Shown piece after piece: positions 32,395-42,122 of a stretch of DNA of 64,000 bases. Made by a program: the position numbers and the translations under genes. Location of the stretch: assembly GCF_020360975.1 (NCBI RefSeq), contig NW_025408677.1:1922001-1986000 (forward strand). Direction: 5' to 3'. Position 1 is the stretch's first letter; every line of letters begins with the position of its first letter. The DNA comes from Hirsutella rhossiliensis (lineage: Eukaryota > Ascomycota > Sordariomycetes > Hypocreales > Ophiocordycipitaceae). The notes under the pieces were generated by a model. The model saw nothing but the letters and a program-made list of their open reading frames with translations. It was not told the origin of the DNA and made no database searches.

Positions 32395-33337
32395 CTGTCG
32401 AGGCTTGTGGAGGGCCATGGCGATGAGGGCTGCTCTCTGCGTTACGCATGTCTTTTGCGGAGGAGTTTCGGAGTCTGAGGATGGTGGGAGGAACTGGCGA
32501 TGGATGCTTGGCTTCCTGCTTCTTCCTCCACATACACCGAGACTGTGGAGAGAGTGAAATCAGGGCCTGGTGGAGTTGGACATTGAGAACGAGACTTGTG
32601 TGTACGAATAGGTCCATCTTCACACGCGAAGCGTAGTGTCTACCAAGCACAGAAATTTGTTTTCGAGTCTCAAAAAGACTGATCAGGGCAGGCATGCTCA
32701 TCTAAAGCCAACTCATCGTTGCGTGAGCTCAGGCGTGTTGGTGGCCCCCTGCGTGATAAGTGTGGTGGCTATTGGGTCACGGAATGCCGCCTCCACGCGA
32801 ACTGTGCTTGCGACCCGAGACTTCTCTTCCTTGCTGCAAGGGCTCAACACAAGCCGTTCTCGGCGATGCTGAACACGGCGCATCCCCAACGCATAGCAAC
32901 GGGCTTAAGTGATGGTGAGACTGAGGGCCCGAGGGGGAGGGTCAGCTCAACTACACACACATTAGACGAAGATGCAGACTAAAAGACCCGCCGGCCGAGA
33001 CTCACCAACGAGTTCGTGCCTCCTGTATGTACTGCGCAGGCGAAGAGAGAGTGGTTTGGTTCTGTCAGAACTCAGAAGGGCCGTGAAGTAAGGAGCGGGG
33101 AGTCACGTGCTGCATCACGTGCAAGCAATTACATGTGGTGAAAGGGCGGCTCCAACATCATCAGAGGCTTCCACCAACGCACACCTCCGGACGCCTCCAC
33201 GCAGACATCCCCTCATGGCGTGCCGCACGTCAGGGGCGACCAACCAGAGGCTGCAGGGACCCGCGTTCTTCCATGTCGTGTTTTCATGACTTGCTGGGAT
33301 GAAGATACAAGCGACTTGAAGCATTCTCTCACCTCGG
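32395..33337. other. Intergenic region
   Basis: There are 943 bp between two co-oriented genes. It contains paired CACGTG sites at 33104-33121. No other feature is recognised. Confidence 0.5.
33104..33121. promoter_or_regulatory. Two CACGTG E-boxes, 12 bp apart
   Basis: TCACGTGC occurs twice (cores 33104-33109 and 33116-33121), spaced 12 bp start to start and 217 bp before the proposed ATG at 33338. CACGTG is the core recognised by bHLH factors such as Cbf1/Pho4. Two copies at close to one helical turn are suggestive, not proof. Confidence 0.4.
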
Positions 33338-34855
33338 ATGAATCAAGTGTTGCCCAATATCATGGTGCCGAGACCGGCAGGCTCGTCAGTCTATATTGTC
33401 CAGCCCATTGGACGCTGTGGCCCCGTCTTGTGTCCGAGGCTCACTCACTCGGCTGGGCAGACAATGTGTCGCCGAGTCCGCGCTGCCTCATCATCACCTG
33501 CCGTATTCTCTTGTTATCGTGGACTCAATTCAAGAGCCGGCTCGGTTCGGAAGAAAGCAGCGGTGACGGCTCGACGTGGAAATTCCGCTCACGCCGGTCG
33601 TCTACCCGCCGCACTTGGTACCGCGGTCTCGACGGCGCGCAGGCAAGCTTCTCGCGACTCTTGGATACGTGATGGCCTACGAGACCAGAACCCCGTCAAA
33701 ATCATCAGCCAGCGCAGCCTTTACCCCTCGGCATCCAGAGTCTCGAGTGCGTCGGCAGCTCAGCTGCTTTGCACATACAACTGGCGTAATCTCGCGTATG
33801 CCCACATCTTTGTTCCTGGTAAGAGTCTCCCTCATCCCCAATATGTCATCTCATGCATGTTCACCTTTGACAATGTTGAAGGGATCGCCCCGACATGGAG
33901 AAACATTCCCTTGCCAGTCACCCTCCCCAGGGATCGAGGGACGTTCTTCATCGACCAAAACTCTGCCCGAGTCCCACGACACCCCCTGGAGCCGCTCTTC
34001 CGAGCCGCCGCCTCCACAAACCCAGATTTCCGCTTCAACGACGTCGACGTCGTGTCAGACCGGAGCAGTCTGCGGAAGCTGCTCAACTTCTGCGCCGACC
34101 GGAGCGACGGACTGTTTCGTCTCAAGCTTACCCTGGTCCACAATTCGCTGCTGATTGAGCGCTGGGAAAGGAGCTCGCGCGAGCGCACCACTGGAGCACT
34201 CGTCTCTGGATACGGCCACAACTTTGAAAGGGCCTTTACCGACTACCCTCCTCGAGTAGGGGACAGTACGGGACATCACCGCGTCCTGCTCTACCCGCTT
34301 GGACATTTGCGCTGTGCCGTGCGCTTCGAGGTCGATGCGTGCTACAATGGGCCGGGCAGCGCCAAGTCAGGCGCGAAGGCCAACGTCTCCCAAGTAGTAA
34401 GACGACCATCAATAAAGTGCGGACCAAGAACCGCAAGCACAAACACCCAAGTGACGAGCACCGCATCCGACCACGACATGGCTATGCCCCAATCCGCAGC
34501 AGCAGAGGTCAAGACGGCTGGAAAGTACAAAAGCTCCGGCACCTATCTCCCGCAGCTCTGGTTCGGCCGCACACCGTGGCTCATTGTCGGCCGCCACGTC
34601 GACGGAACATTCACCAACGTTACATTCAACAACGTCGCCGCAGAGTTTACAGATTGGGAGACGAGGCAGCAGGTCCATCTGCAGAAGCTGGTCACGGTGC
34701 TGGTCCGGCTCAAGGAAGTAGTCAGGCGCAACGGGGCCAGGGCGTGCGTTGCAATCTGTGAGCGGGGGCTGAGACCGCGCATCATCAAGATCTTTGCCGC
34801 CAAAGAGGACGCCAAGGCGCTGCCCGACGATTTGATTGCCAAGTTTTGGACTTGA
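33338..34855 (+). CDS. Conserved fungal protein, often mislabelled geranylgeranyl pyrophosphate synthetase
   Basis: Two exons, 33338-33818 and 33882-34855, give 484 residues. The 63-nt intron (GTAAGA...TTGAAG) joins AHIFVPG to IAPTWRNIPLPV and is stop-free, so retention stays in frame. Recognisable family blocks: LLCTYNWRN, RDRGTFFIDQNSARVP, FNDVDVVSDRSSLRKLLNF, VSGYGHNFERAFT, GHHRVLLYPLG, AVRFEVDACY, YLPQLWFGRTPWLIVG and WETRQQVHLQKLV. I recall this pattern from filamentous fungal proteins annotated as GGPP synthetase, but no DDxxD prenyltransferase motif is present, so that name is probably wrong. The first ~130 residues do not resemble the family; the real start may lie downstream or in an unseen exon. 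Confidence 0.68.
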   Translation: MNQVLPNIMVPRPAGSSVYIVQPIGRCGPVLCPRLTHSAGQTMCRRVRAASSSPAVFSCYRGLNSRAGSVRKKAAVTARRGNSAHAGRLPAALGTAVSTARRQASRDSWIRDGLRDQNPVKIISQRSLYPSASRVSSASAAQLLCTYNWRNLAYAHIFVPGKSLPHPQYVISCMFTFDNVEGIAPTWRNIPLPVTLPRDRGTFFIDQNSARVPRHPLEPLFRAAASTNPDFRFNDVDVVSDRSSLRKLLNFCADRSDGLFRLKLTLVHNSLLIERWERSSRERTTGALVSGYGHNFERAFTDYPPRVGDSTGHHRVLLYPLGHLRCAVRFEVDACYNGPGSAKSGAKANVSQVVRRPSIKCGPRTASTNTQVTSTASDHDMAMPQSAAAEVKTAGKYKSSGTYLPQLWFGRTPWLIVGRHVDGTFTNVTFNNVAAEFTDWETRQQVHLQKLVTVLVRLKEVVRRNGARACVAICERGLRPRIIKIFAAKEDAKALPDDLIAKFWT

Positions 34856-36516
34856 ATGAAGAGGCAACCAAAGCCTTGGACATTACTCATTTTGCCCTTC
34901 GACGAGCATTGCTGGCGCGCTAACAGGGGCCACTACGTACGTGTAGTTTCTCAAGCATCTATCTAACTTTAGATGTATATCCTAATTTAATAGAGGTCGT
35001 GCATGCCTCACACGGTTCCCTCGACTCTCTTGCCTAATTGGAGAAGAGTGAGTTGTATAAGAATGGAACTTGTTGAGTAGACAACCCCGCCGGCCAGGGC
35101 GGACTCGTAGACCTCTTGGGCGGGTTCCGAGGTGCATTGGGAGGAGACTGGGTGCAAGATTGTCGCCTGCAATGCTACCGGGAAGATTCCGGGGTGCAGC
35201 AGCTCTTGAACCGGAGTGCAGAACCAGGGCCAGCCAAGATGCCGCCGGCCAAGGTCCTGGGCATGACGTAGTCGTCCCATCCGCTTGTTTCGCGTCGGGA
35301 ACGGCTGCAGTGCAACAGCAACACCATGCAACAACAGGCTACCGTGACAGGCCTGTCAGGAGGTACGTACAGCAAGCAGACACACCCAGGAATCTGACGT
35401 AGTCCCTGGACTCAGTCAGTAAGCTGCAGCTCGTCCTGTTTCAAGCCAGCGGCGACGTGGTGGGCCGAGAGAACGAGGGCCCCGCGAGGAGGAAAACGAG
35501 TCGAGGTGCAGGAGCAGCACGCACGCCCTCGGCTCGTCCTGGCTGACGCTCTGCGCCACGTGTACGAAGCGTGTACCTACACGGCTGCCCTGGCTTGCAC
35601 CGCGCATGTACGAGCGTCGCCCGGGGGTGGTGCGTTTGCTGGTGGCATGATGTTAGGTTTCTGGCCCGCCTGTTTGCCGGCGGATCGCATTTGTCGCGAG
35701 TCACGAGATACCACCGCCCAAGGTGGCTGCGGGCTTTCCTGTGTCGCCGCGGGCCGACGGTTGTCCCGGCGGCTCTCGCGCCCGTTACGTCGGGCGATGC
35801 CCCCCGTCCGGGACCCCCCCAACCATTTCTTCGGGTTCTACAGTAGGGGTCTCAGGTAGTACCCGGTGAGGGGGACTTGCCTGAAGGGCTGCCGTCAAGT
35901 AGCTGTATCTTGCCAGTTCACCGCCCCATCCGCTCTAGTACAGTATCTCTACCGCGCTGCAACCCCCCCAGCTCGTAACCCCCTCACTGCGGGAACCTGC
36001 TGTAATAGCAGGCCCGCACGCCGCCTGCACGCCGCCTGCACGCCCAAGGCAGCATTTTTTTTGGCCTCGAGGCGAGATGGCATTGCGGCTGTGACACACA
36101 CTCTTCCCCAATCAACCGCCACCCTCCCTCACCGAGCGAGAGAAGCCTCGTCCCCCCCCCACCACCAACAACATTGTTCATGAGCCGCGTCATTTTTTCC
36201 ACTTCTGCATCTGTTCATGTAGGGAGTCTTCCTTTTTAAACCCCTTCTTTGCAAACCTGTCTCATCAAATCTACCTCTGCCCTCCCCCGTACCTCCGCCA
36301 GCGGAGCCCCCTCCCACACGGAGACCCCTAGACTCAGTCCGTGTCTTGCCTGGAACTCGCGCATCATACCGCTTTCGACTCGGCACGTGCATACCGCTCA
36401 CGCAAAAAGACGCCTCAAGGGAGAGAGGGGCATCAGAGACGAGCGTGACAACCAGAGGGGACCGAAACACGAGGCTTCTCCCTGCTTCTCGCACTCGCAC
36501 ACCCTCCGCCGCCGCC
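34856..36516. other. Intergenic region upstream of DOT1
   Basis: This stretch is 1.66 kb long with no supported gene. The DOT1-proximal half is C-rich on the plus strand and includes an 11-bp array at 36016-36045. A 36346-36516 extension of the DOT1 frame lacks an ATG and is treated as leader. Confidence 0.5.
36016..36045. repeat. Tandem 11-bp units with GCACGCCG core
   Basis: GCACGCCGCCT occurs twice in tandem (36016-36026, 36027-36037), followed by GCACGCCC. On the minus strand the core reads CGGCGTGC, the same octamer as in the array at 20046-20078 and with the same 11-bp period. It lies about 470 bp before the DOT1 ATG. Confidence 0.8.
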
Positions 36517-38085
36517 ATGCCTCTTCTCGGCGGCAAAGGCAACAAGTTCAAGGTCGACCCTCCAAAGATCCGCATCGAAAAGGTCGTCGTCGAACGTCCC
36601 GCCCCGCCCAAGCCCAAGCCCAAGCCCAGTCCCAAGCCTCGCTCCCGATCTTCCGCCGCTGCCGCCTCCGTCTCCTCGAGCTCCTCGCCCGCCGCCTCAC
36701 GCCCGTCGCCGAGACTGCCGTCCGTCCGCCACGACAGCAACTCGCCACATCCTCCCTCGTCCGACGAGAGGCGGCTGGCGCGGAAACGCAAGGCCGCCAG
36801 TGCCGCCGCGTCGCGACCCTCGCCTGCCAGTGACCGCGTCGCCTTTGACAAGGACAGCGACAACGAGGACGATGGCTGGATGAGCCTCGACTCCCGCAAA
36901 AGGCAACGCCAGGGCACCGCCGACGGTCGCTTCGTTGATCCCAACCGCAAGCTGCGCAACTCGAGGGCTTTCGAAGGCCGCAACGAGCAGCTGCAGTTTA
37001 TTCATGCCGTCCAAGTCGCCTCCCTCGAGGCAAAGTGCGTCCCCGTCATGGGCGCCCAGAAAGAGGACGTGGCAATAGAGCTGCAGTACCCGAGCCTGCA
37101 GCCTAGGGAAAGGTACGTGGCCCGTATTCTCCTCACGTCCCCCAAGCTAACCCCGCCTCGCAGGTTCGAGCTCGTATGGGGCAAGGACAAGATCGACGCC
37201 GTCGAGGCCAGCATCCGCATCGTCCGCCACGTCGCCGAGACATATCTCAACGACGAAGAAGCCGAGCCCTTCACCAACCAGCACAGCGGCCTGATACGGC
37301 GCCTGGAAAAGGCTTCCAACCGCAACATCCAAGACTTGGCCGGGTTCAAGGCGGCGCTACAAGAGTACAACGAGACGCTGCTTGGCCTCATAGAGGACGG
37401 CGTCGTCGAACGGAATCTCGACGCAATGCATGAGCTGCCCCGCAGCCTCGTCGCCTTTATTCTCGACCAAGTCTATGACCGGACCGTGGCTCCCAAGGTG
37501 GAGCTCCTGTCCAAGTATGAAAACGGCACCGACTACGTATACGGCGAGCTGCTGCACCCCTTCATCTCCAAGATACTCGTTGAGCAGATGAGCATGACGT
37601 CTGACCAGGTGTTTGTCGACTTGGGGTCGGGCGTGGGCAACGTCTGCCTGCAGGCGGCCCTCGAGATTGGGTGTGAGAGCTGGGGCTGCGAGATGATGGA
37701 AAACGCTTGCAACCTGGCCGAGGCACAGGCCAAGGAGTTTGCCGCGAGAAGCATGCTCTGGGGCATCAAACCTGGCAAGGTACACCTCGAGCGGGGAGAT
37801 TTTCGCAAGAACACGGCCATCCACGAGGCGCTTAAGCGGGCCGACGTGGTGCTGGTCAATAACAAGGCCTTTACCTCGCAGCTCAATGACGACCTGGTGC
37901 GCATGTTTCTCGATCTCAAGCCCGGCTGCAAGGTCGTCTCGCTCCGGTCCTTTGTCGCCGAGAGCAACCACAACATCAACGACGTCGGGAGCACTATTCT
38001 CAACGTGGAGGAATGTGCGTATCCCGAGGGCTACGTGAGCTGGACCAACGCGGGCGGGCCGTACTTTATCTCTACACGCAAGTAG
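36517..38085 (+). CDS. DOT1: Histone H3K79 methyltransferase Dot1
   Basis: Two exons, 36517-37112 and 37164-38085, encode 505 residues. The 51-nt intron (GTACGT, branch GCTAACC, acceptor CGCAG) joins PRER to FELVWGKDK. The basic, Pro/Ser-rich N-terminus ([19 protein letters not shown]) fits the nucleosome-contacting tail of fungal Dot1. The catalytic domain spans about residues 195-505: [33 protein letters not shown], the SAM-binding [17 protein letters not shown] (about 349-365), [28 protein letters not shown] (substrate-channel N-N-x-A-F) and [13 protein letters not shown]. The ending [19 protein letters not shown] is also typical. It methylates nucleosomal H3 Lys79 without a SET domain (family knowledge). 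It converges on ATG16 with 159 bp between stop codons. Confidence 0.95.
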   Translation: MPLLGGKGNKFKVDPPKIRIEKVVVERPAPPKPKPKPSPKPRSRSSAAAASVSSSSSPAASRPSPRLPSVRHDSNSPHPPSSDERRLARKRKAASAAASRPSPASDRVAFDKDSDNEDDGWMSLDSRKRQRQGTADGRFVDPNRKLRNSRAFEGRNEQLQFIHAVQVASLEAKCVPVMGAQKEDVAIELQYPSLQPRERYVARILLTSPKLTPPRRFELVWGKDKIDAVEASIRIVRHVAETYLNDEEAEPFTNQHSGLIRRLEKASNRNIQDLAGFKAALQEYNETLLGLIEDGVVERNLDAMHELPRSLVAFILDQVYDRTVAPKVELLSKYENGTDYVYGELLHPFISKILVEQMSMTSDQVFVDLGSGVGNVCLQAALEIGCESWGCEMMENACNLAEAQAKEFAARSMLWGIKPGKVHLERGDFRKNTAIHEALKRADVVLVNNKAFTSQLNDDLVRMFLDLKPGCKVVSLRSFVAESNHNINDVGSTILNVEECAYPEGYVSWTNAGGPYFISTRK

Positions 38086-38244
38086 GCCGGGGGGGCAGGG
38101 CCTCGTCAGCGGATCTTGCGCGAGATGTTTGGGTTGGAACATGGCATCATGAGCATGTGAATGGGGTTTAGCGTACAGGACATACCATCTGAATGCGGGT
38201 CATACTCGCATGCCATTTGCTTTGCGCGTCACGGCTGCGTATTC

Positions 38245-38957
38245 TCAGTGATTCTTTTCCAAGTGCGGTTCGTTTGCGAGGTTCATGGCATCGGCCTCCT
38301 GCCCCATGCGCTTCATCCATCTGTCGACGAGCTCCTTGTTCTCCTTTTTGACCCTGTCTCGTTCCTTTTCCGCCATGGACAGTTGCAGGTTCAGGGCGAT
38401 ATGCTCGTCCTGGACTTGCTGCGTCCGAGTGTCAGCACATGCGCAGACCGGCAAGGTCCCACGGGTCGAACAGTACCTCGAGCAGCTTGCGCTTCTCTCT
38501 CAGTTCGTGCTCGCGGTCCTTGACCCGAAAGATGAGCGATGTTCGATCAGCCGTGAGGTCCTTGACGGCCCGGGCGTCCTCCTTGGTCTTTGCCCGCAGT
38601 CTGCCGAGTTCTTCCTCTGCCGTGCGGAGCCGTGCCTCGGCCACACCCTTGGCTCGCAGCGTCTCGGCGAGGTCAAGGCGGAGCTGTGCGATACCAGCGT
38701 CGTCCGAGGGTGTACCACCGGGGCGCGGGTGCTTGGATGTGCTCGTAGTCGGCGGCCGGGATTGCAGCGCTACCTTTTCCGCCTCGAGTGCGGAGATGCG
38801 GTCGGCCATTTGCGAGCCTGTCGCTTGTGAGCCGGAGCAAAAGGTAGTCATGCAGAGAGGGAGAGTCCGAACAAGCCTGGACGAGCTCCATGTTGACTGG
38901 GTTGTTGAGCTCGACATCCTTGAGGGACGCGAGGTACTCATCCCTCCAGTCCGGCAT
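38245..38957 (-). CDS. ATG16: Autophagy protein Atg16
   Basis: Three exons, 38957-38873, 38817-38477 and 38418-38245, encode 199 residues. Introns are 55 nt (donor GTTCGG, joining VQAC to SQMADRISAL) and 58 nt (joining KRKLLE to QVQDEHIALN), with phases that fit. The N-terminal helix MPDWRDEYLASLKDVELNN is the Atg5-binding segment of fungal Atg16. The rest is a long coiled coil with heptad-like Leu/charged spacing: ADRISALEAEKVALQSR, AQLRLDLAETLRAKGVAE, LREKRKLLE and LSMAEKERDRVKKENKELV, ending WMKRMGQEADAMNLANE. There is no WD40 domain, as expected for fungi. Atg16 dimers bind Atg12-Atg5 to form the E3-like complex that lipidates Atg8 at the phagophore (family knowledge). Confidence 0.93.
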
Positions 38958-39274
38958 GGTGACTGCAGGAGACGAGAGGAGACGGTCTGCTGGCGCTGCT
39001 GATGCCTTGAAGACCCAGTGACGCGCAGGGAGGCGTATGAGGGTGCTGATGGTGGGCGTCGCAGCGTGCGGGCTGGTGCGACTGACGTCTTGAGAATGGA
39101 GCGATGCCATCATCATCGATGGCGGGGCAGCAGCTACCCTTGGTTACAGTGGCCTGCCGAGCCAGCCCCTCATTAGCCGAAGAATAACCTCCGCGCACCC
39201 GGAGCTCCATCCCTCCATCGTCACCGACAATCCACCAGAGCTCAAGGGGACGAGCTGCACACGCCCACCATGAG
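38958..39274. promoter_or_regulatory. Divergent promoter ATG16 / VPS16
   Basis: Only 317 bp separate the two start codons, so leaders and promoters of both genes must overlap here. A two-codon upstream frame (ATG AGA TGA, 39270-39278) overlaps the proposed VPS16 start. Confidence 0.6.
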
Positions 39275-42122
39275 ATGACGCGCGCATCGGAGATGGACGC
39301 GCTGCACGCGAGAGCCGATTGGGAGAGCGTGGGGGACAAATGGTTCCGCAAGACGCAGCAGTACACGGCCGTCTTTGACCAAGAATTGGATCTCGACAAC
39401 TACTTCGTGGCGGGAGCTCCCTATGCTGGTGCTCTAGGTATGTCCTTGCTGTCTTGATCAGCACACGCGCAGGGACATGGCCAGGGACATGGCCAATGCT
39501 GCACTGCAAAGGAGACGAGTCGAATGGGGACTGACAGGCCCATAGCATTATGGCGCGACGATACCAAGCTCCAGGCCCACCAGCCGGGCATATCCTCGAA
39601 GCCGTCCATCGACATTTACAGCCTGGCGGGCAAGAAGCTGCGCAGCATCCCCTGGGACAAGACGGTCGTCAAGGGGCTTGGCTGGTCCGAACAAGAGTCG
39701 TTGCTCGTCGTGACCGCCGACGGCAACGTCCGCTGCTACGATCTCCAGGGAGACTTTAGCAACTTTTCCCTCGGCCACGGCGCCGACAACTATGGCGTCG
39801 AATCCTGCCGGTATGCTTGCCGCGGCTCCCCGGCTCGCACGCCACGTCGCTCACCTCTCCCAGGTTCTACGACAACGGCATGGTTGCTCTCTTGGGCAAC
39901 AACTCGCTCGTCGCCGTCTCGTCCTATGCCGAGCCCCGACCCAAGCTGCTAGCCGCTTGCCCCGGGGGCGAAATCCACTCGTGGGCCATCATCTCGCCCG
40001 ATCACACCCTGTCCCGGTCTGTCGAGGTGCTGCTGAGTGTCGGCTCGACCGTCCACGTCGTCGATGCCACAGACTGCGAAGATCGGCTGCTCGACATTGG
40101 CCCCTTTAGCCACATCAGCGTCTCACCCGACGGGCGGTATGCGAATCTGTACGGGAAGAATGGCAAAGCGCACGTCATCTCGAGCGATTTTCAGGACAAG
40201 ATATTCGAGCACGATGCCGACTCGCAGACGCCGCCCAAGTACGTAGAATGGTGCGGCAGCGATGCGCTCATTGCCTGGGAGGACGAGGTGCACATTATTG
40301 GGCCAGGGGATCAGTCCTCGTCCTTCATCTACGAGAGCACCCGCGTCCACGTCATTTCCGGTACCGACAGCCCGTGCGTGCCTGTCGGCCGAGGCGTTGC
40401 TGATTTTTCCAGAATATGATGGTGCTCGACTCATCACAAACGACTTTTGCGAGTTCGTCGAAAGGGTGCCGAGCGATACCCTCGAGGTGCTCGGCCATGC
40501 CTCGGAATCCTCGCCCGCGTCCATCCTGCTCGACGCCGTCGGCCAGCTGGAGCTGGAGTCGCCCAAGGCCGACGATTACATCCAGCTCATCCGGCCCAAC
40601 CTGACCGAGGCCGTCGATACGTGCGTCAACGCCGCTGGCCGGGAGTTTGACACGCGGTGGCAGAAGAAACTGCTCAAGGCCGCCTCGTTTGGCAAGTCGG
40701 TGCTCGACATTTACAACAGCGACGAGTTTGTCGACATGTGCGAGACGCTGCGAGTGCTGAATGGCGTGCGCGACTACGAAATTGGGATCCCCCTGTCGTA
40801 CGAGCAGTACCACCGCCTGACGCCCGAGCGGCTAATACAGCGCCTGCTCAACCGCCACGACTACCTGCTCGCGCTCAAGATTGCCGGGTACCTCAAGCTC
40901 CCCTCGGACCGCATCTACGTGCACTGGGCATCTACCAAGGTCCGCGTCGGGGCCGAGGACGACGACACCATCTGCCGGCTGGTGGTCGAGAGGCTCTCGG
41001 GCAAGCCCGGTATTTCTTTCGAAGAGATTGCGCGGGCGGCTTACCACGAGGGCCGGGCCCGGCTGGCCACGGAGCTCCTCAACCACGAGCCGCGCGGTGG
41101 AAGGCAGGTGCCGCTGCTCCTGGACATGGAAGAAGACGAGCTCGCCCTGGACAAGGCCATTGAGAGCGGAGACACGGATCTTATCCTCGTCGTGCTGATG
41201 CAGCTCAAGAAGAAGCTGCCGCTGGCGGCGTTTTTCCGCGTCATCAACGCACGGCCGACGGCGACGGCCATGGTGGAGGCGGCGGCGATGAGAGAGGGCG
41301 ACAATGCGCTGCTGAAAGACTTGTACTACCAAGACGACCGGCGAGTAGACGGGGCCAACGTCTTTATCCGAGAATCGCTCCGGCAGCCAGACGCACGGAC
41401 GGCGTCGGACAAGCTCGCACTGGCGGCTAAGCTCCTGGCCGACTCCAAGGAGAGGGCACTAGAGCTTCACGCACTCAAGGAGACGACGGCGTTGCTGCGG
41501 ATGCAGGAGTCGCTGGGGCGCGACCTGGCAGATTCGTTTACGGGACTCAGCGTCAACGAGACGCTGTTCAAGCTGATACGGCTCGGGTTCAACAGCCACG
41601 CCAAGAAGGTCCAAAGCGAATTCAAGGTGCCGGATAAGGTGGCGTGGTGGATCCGGTAGGTTCAACTGAGAGTTACCAAGGCAGCAGATTGAACTGACGC
41701 GCACGTGCGCTTGCCTGCAGTCTCCGGGCGCTGGTGGCGAAGCGTGAATGGAACGAGATTGAGGAAATGGCCAAGGCCAAGAAGAGTCCGATTGGGTGGG
41801 AGGTGAGTCGAGTGTTCTCGCTCCGTGTCCCCCGTGTACGGGCGGGACTACAGCTGACGCCGGGCACCAGCCATTCTTCAACCTGACGCTGCAGGCAGGC
41901 AACCCGCGGCTGGCGGCCGTCTTCATCCCCAAATGCTCGGGCCTGGCGGCGGGGGAGACGATTGCCATGTACGAAAAGTGCGGGATGCGTACCAAGGCGG
42001 CGGAGGAGGCGGTTCGGCTCAAGGACGGCGAGGCGTGGCAGAGGCTGCTGGAGGCGGCGGGGAGAGGATCAGCAGAGGGGAGGGAGATTGAGAGGCTGGG
42101 CATGGCCGTGTTCAGGAAGTAA
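39275..42122 (+). CDS. VPS16: Vps16, HOPS/CORVET core subunit
   Basis: Six exons, 39275-39437, 39546-39810, 39864-40360, 40413-41655, 41721-41802 and 41871-42122, give 833 residues; all five introns (51-108 nt) keep frame. The start could instead be the ATG at 39293 (MDALHARADWESVGDKW), which matches family N-termini better; a minimal ATG-AGA-TGA frame overlaps the first ATG. Vps16_N beta-propeller region, about 1-400: YTAVFDQELDLDNYFVAGAP, GLGWSEQESLLVVTADGNV and FYDNGMVALLGNNSLVAVSS. Vps16_C helical region, about 500-830: LNRHDYLLALKIAGYLKLPS, RARLATELLNHEPRGGRQVP and FFNLTLQAGNPRLAAVFIPK. Vps16 with Vps11, Vps18 and Vps33 forms the tether for endosome-vacuole fusion, needed also for autophagosome fusion (family knowledge). 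Confidence 0.94.

Noticed and set aside
33338..34855. Naming the 33338-34855 protein a geranylgeranyl pyrophosphate synthase
   Set aside because: No Asp-rich DDxxD motif; the label is remembered from related annotations but is not supported by the sequence.
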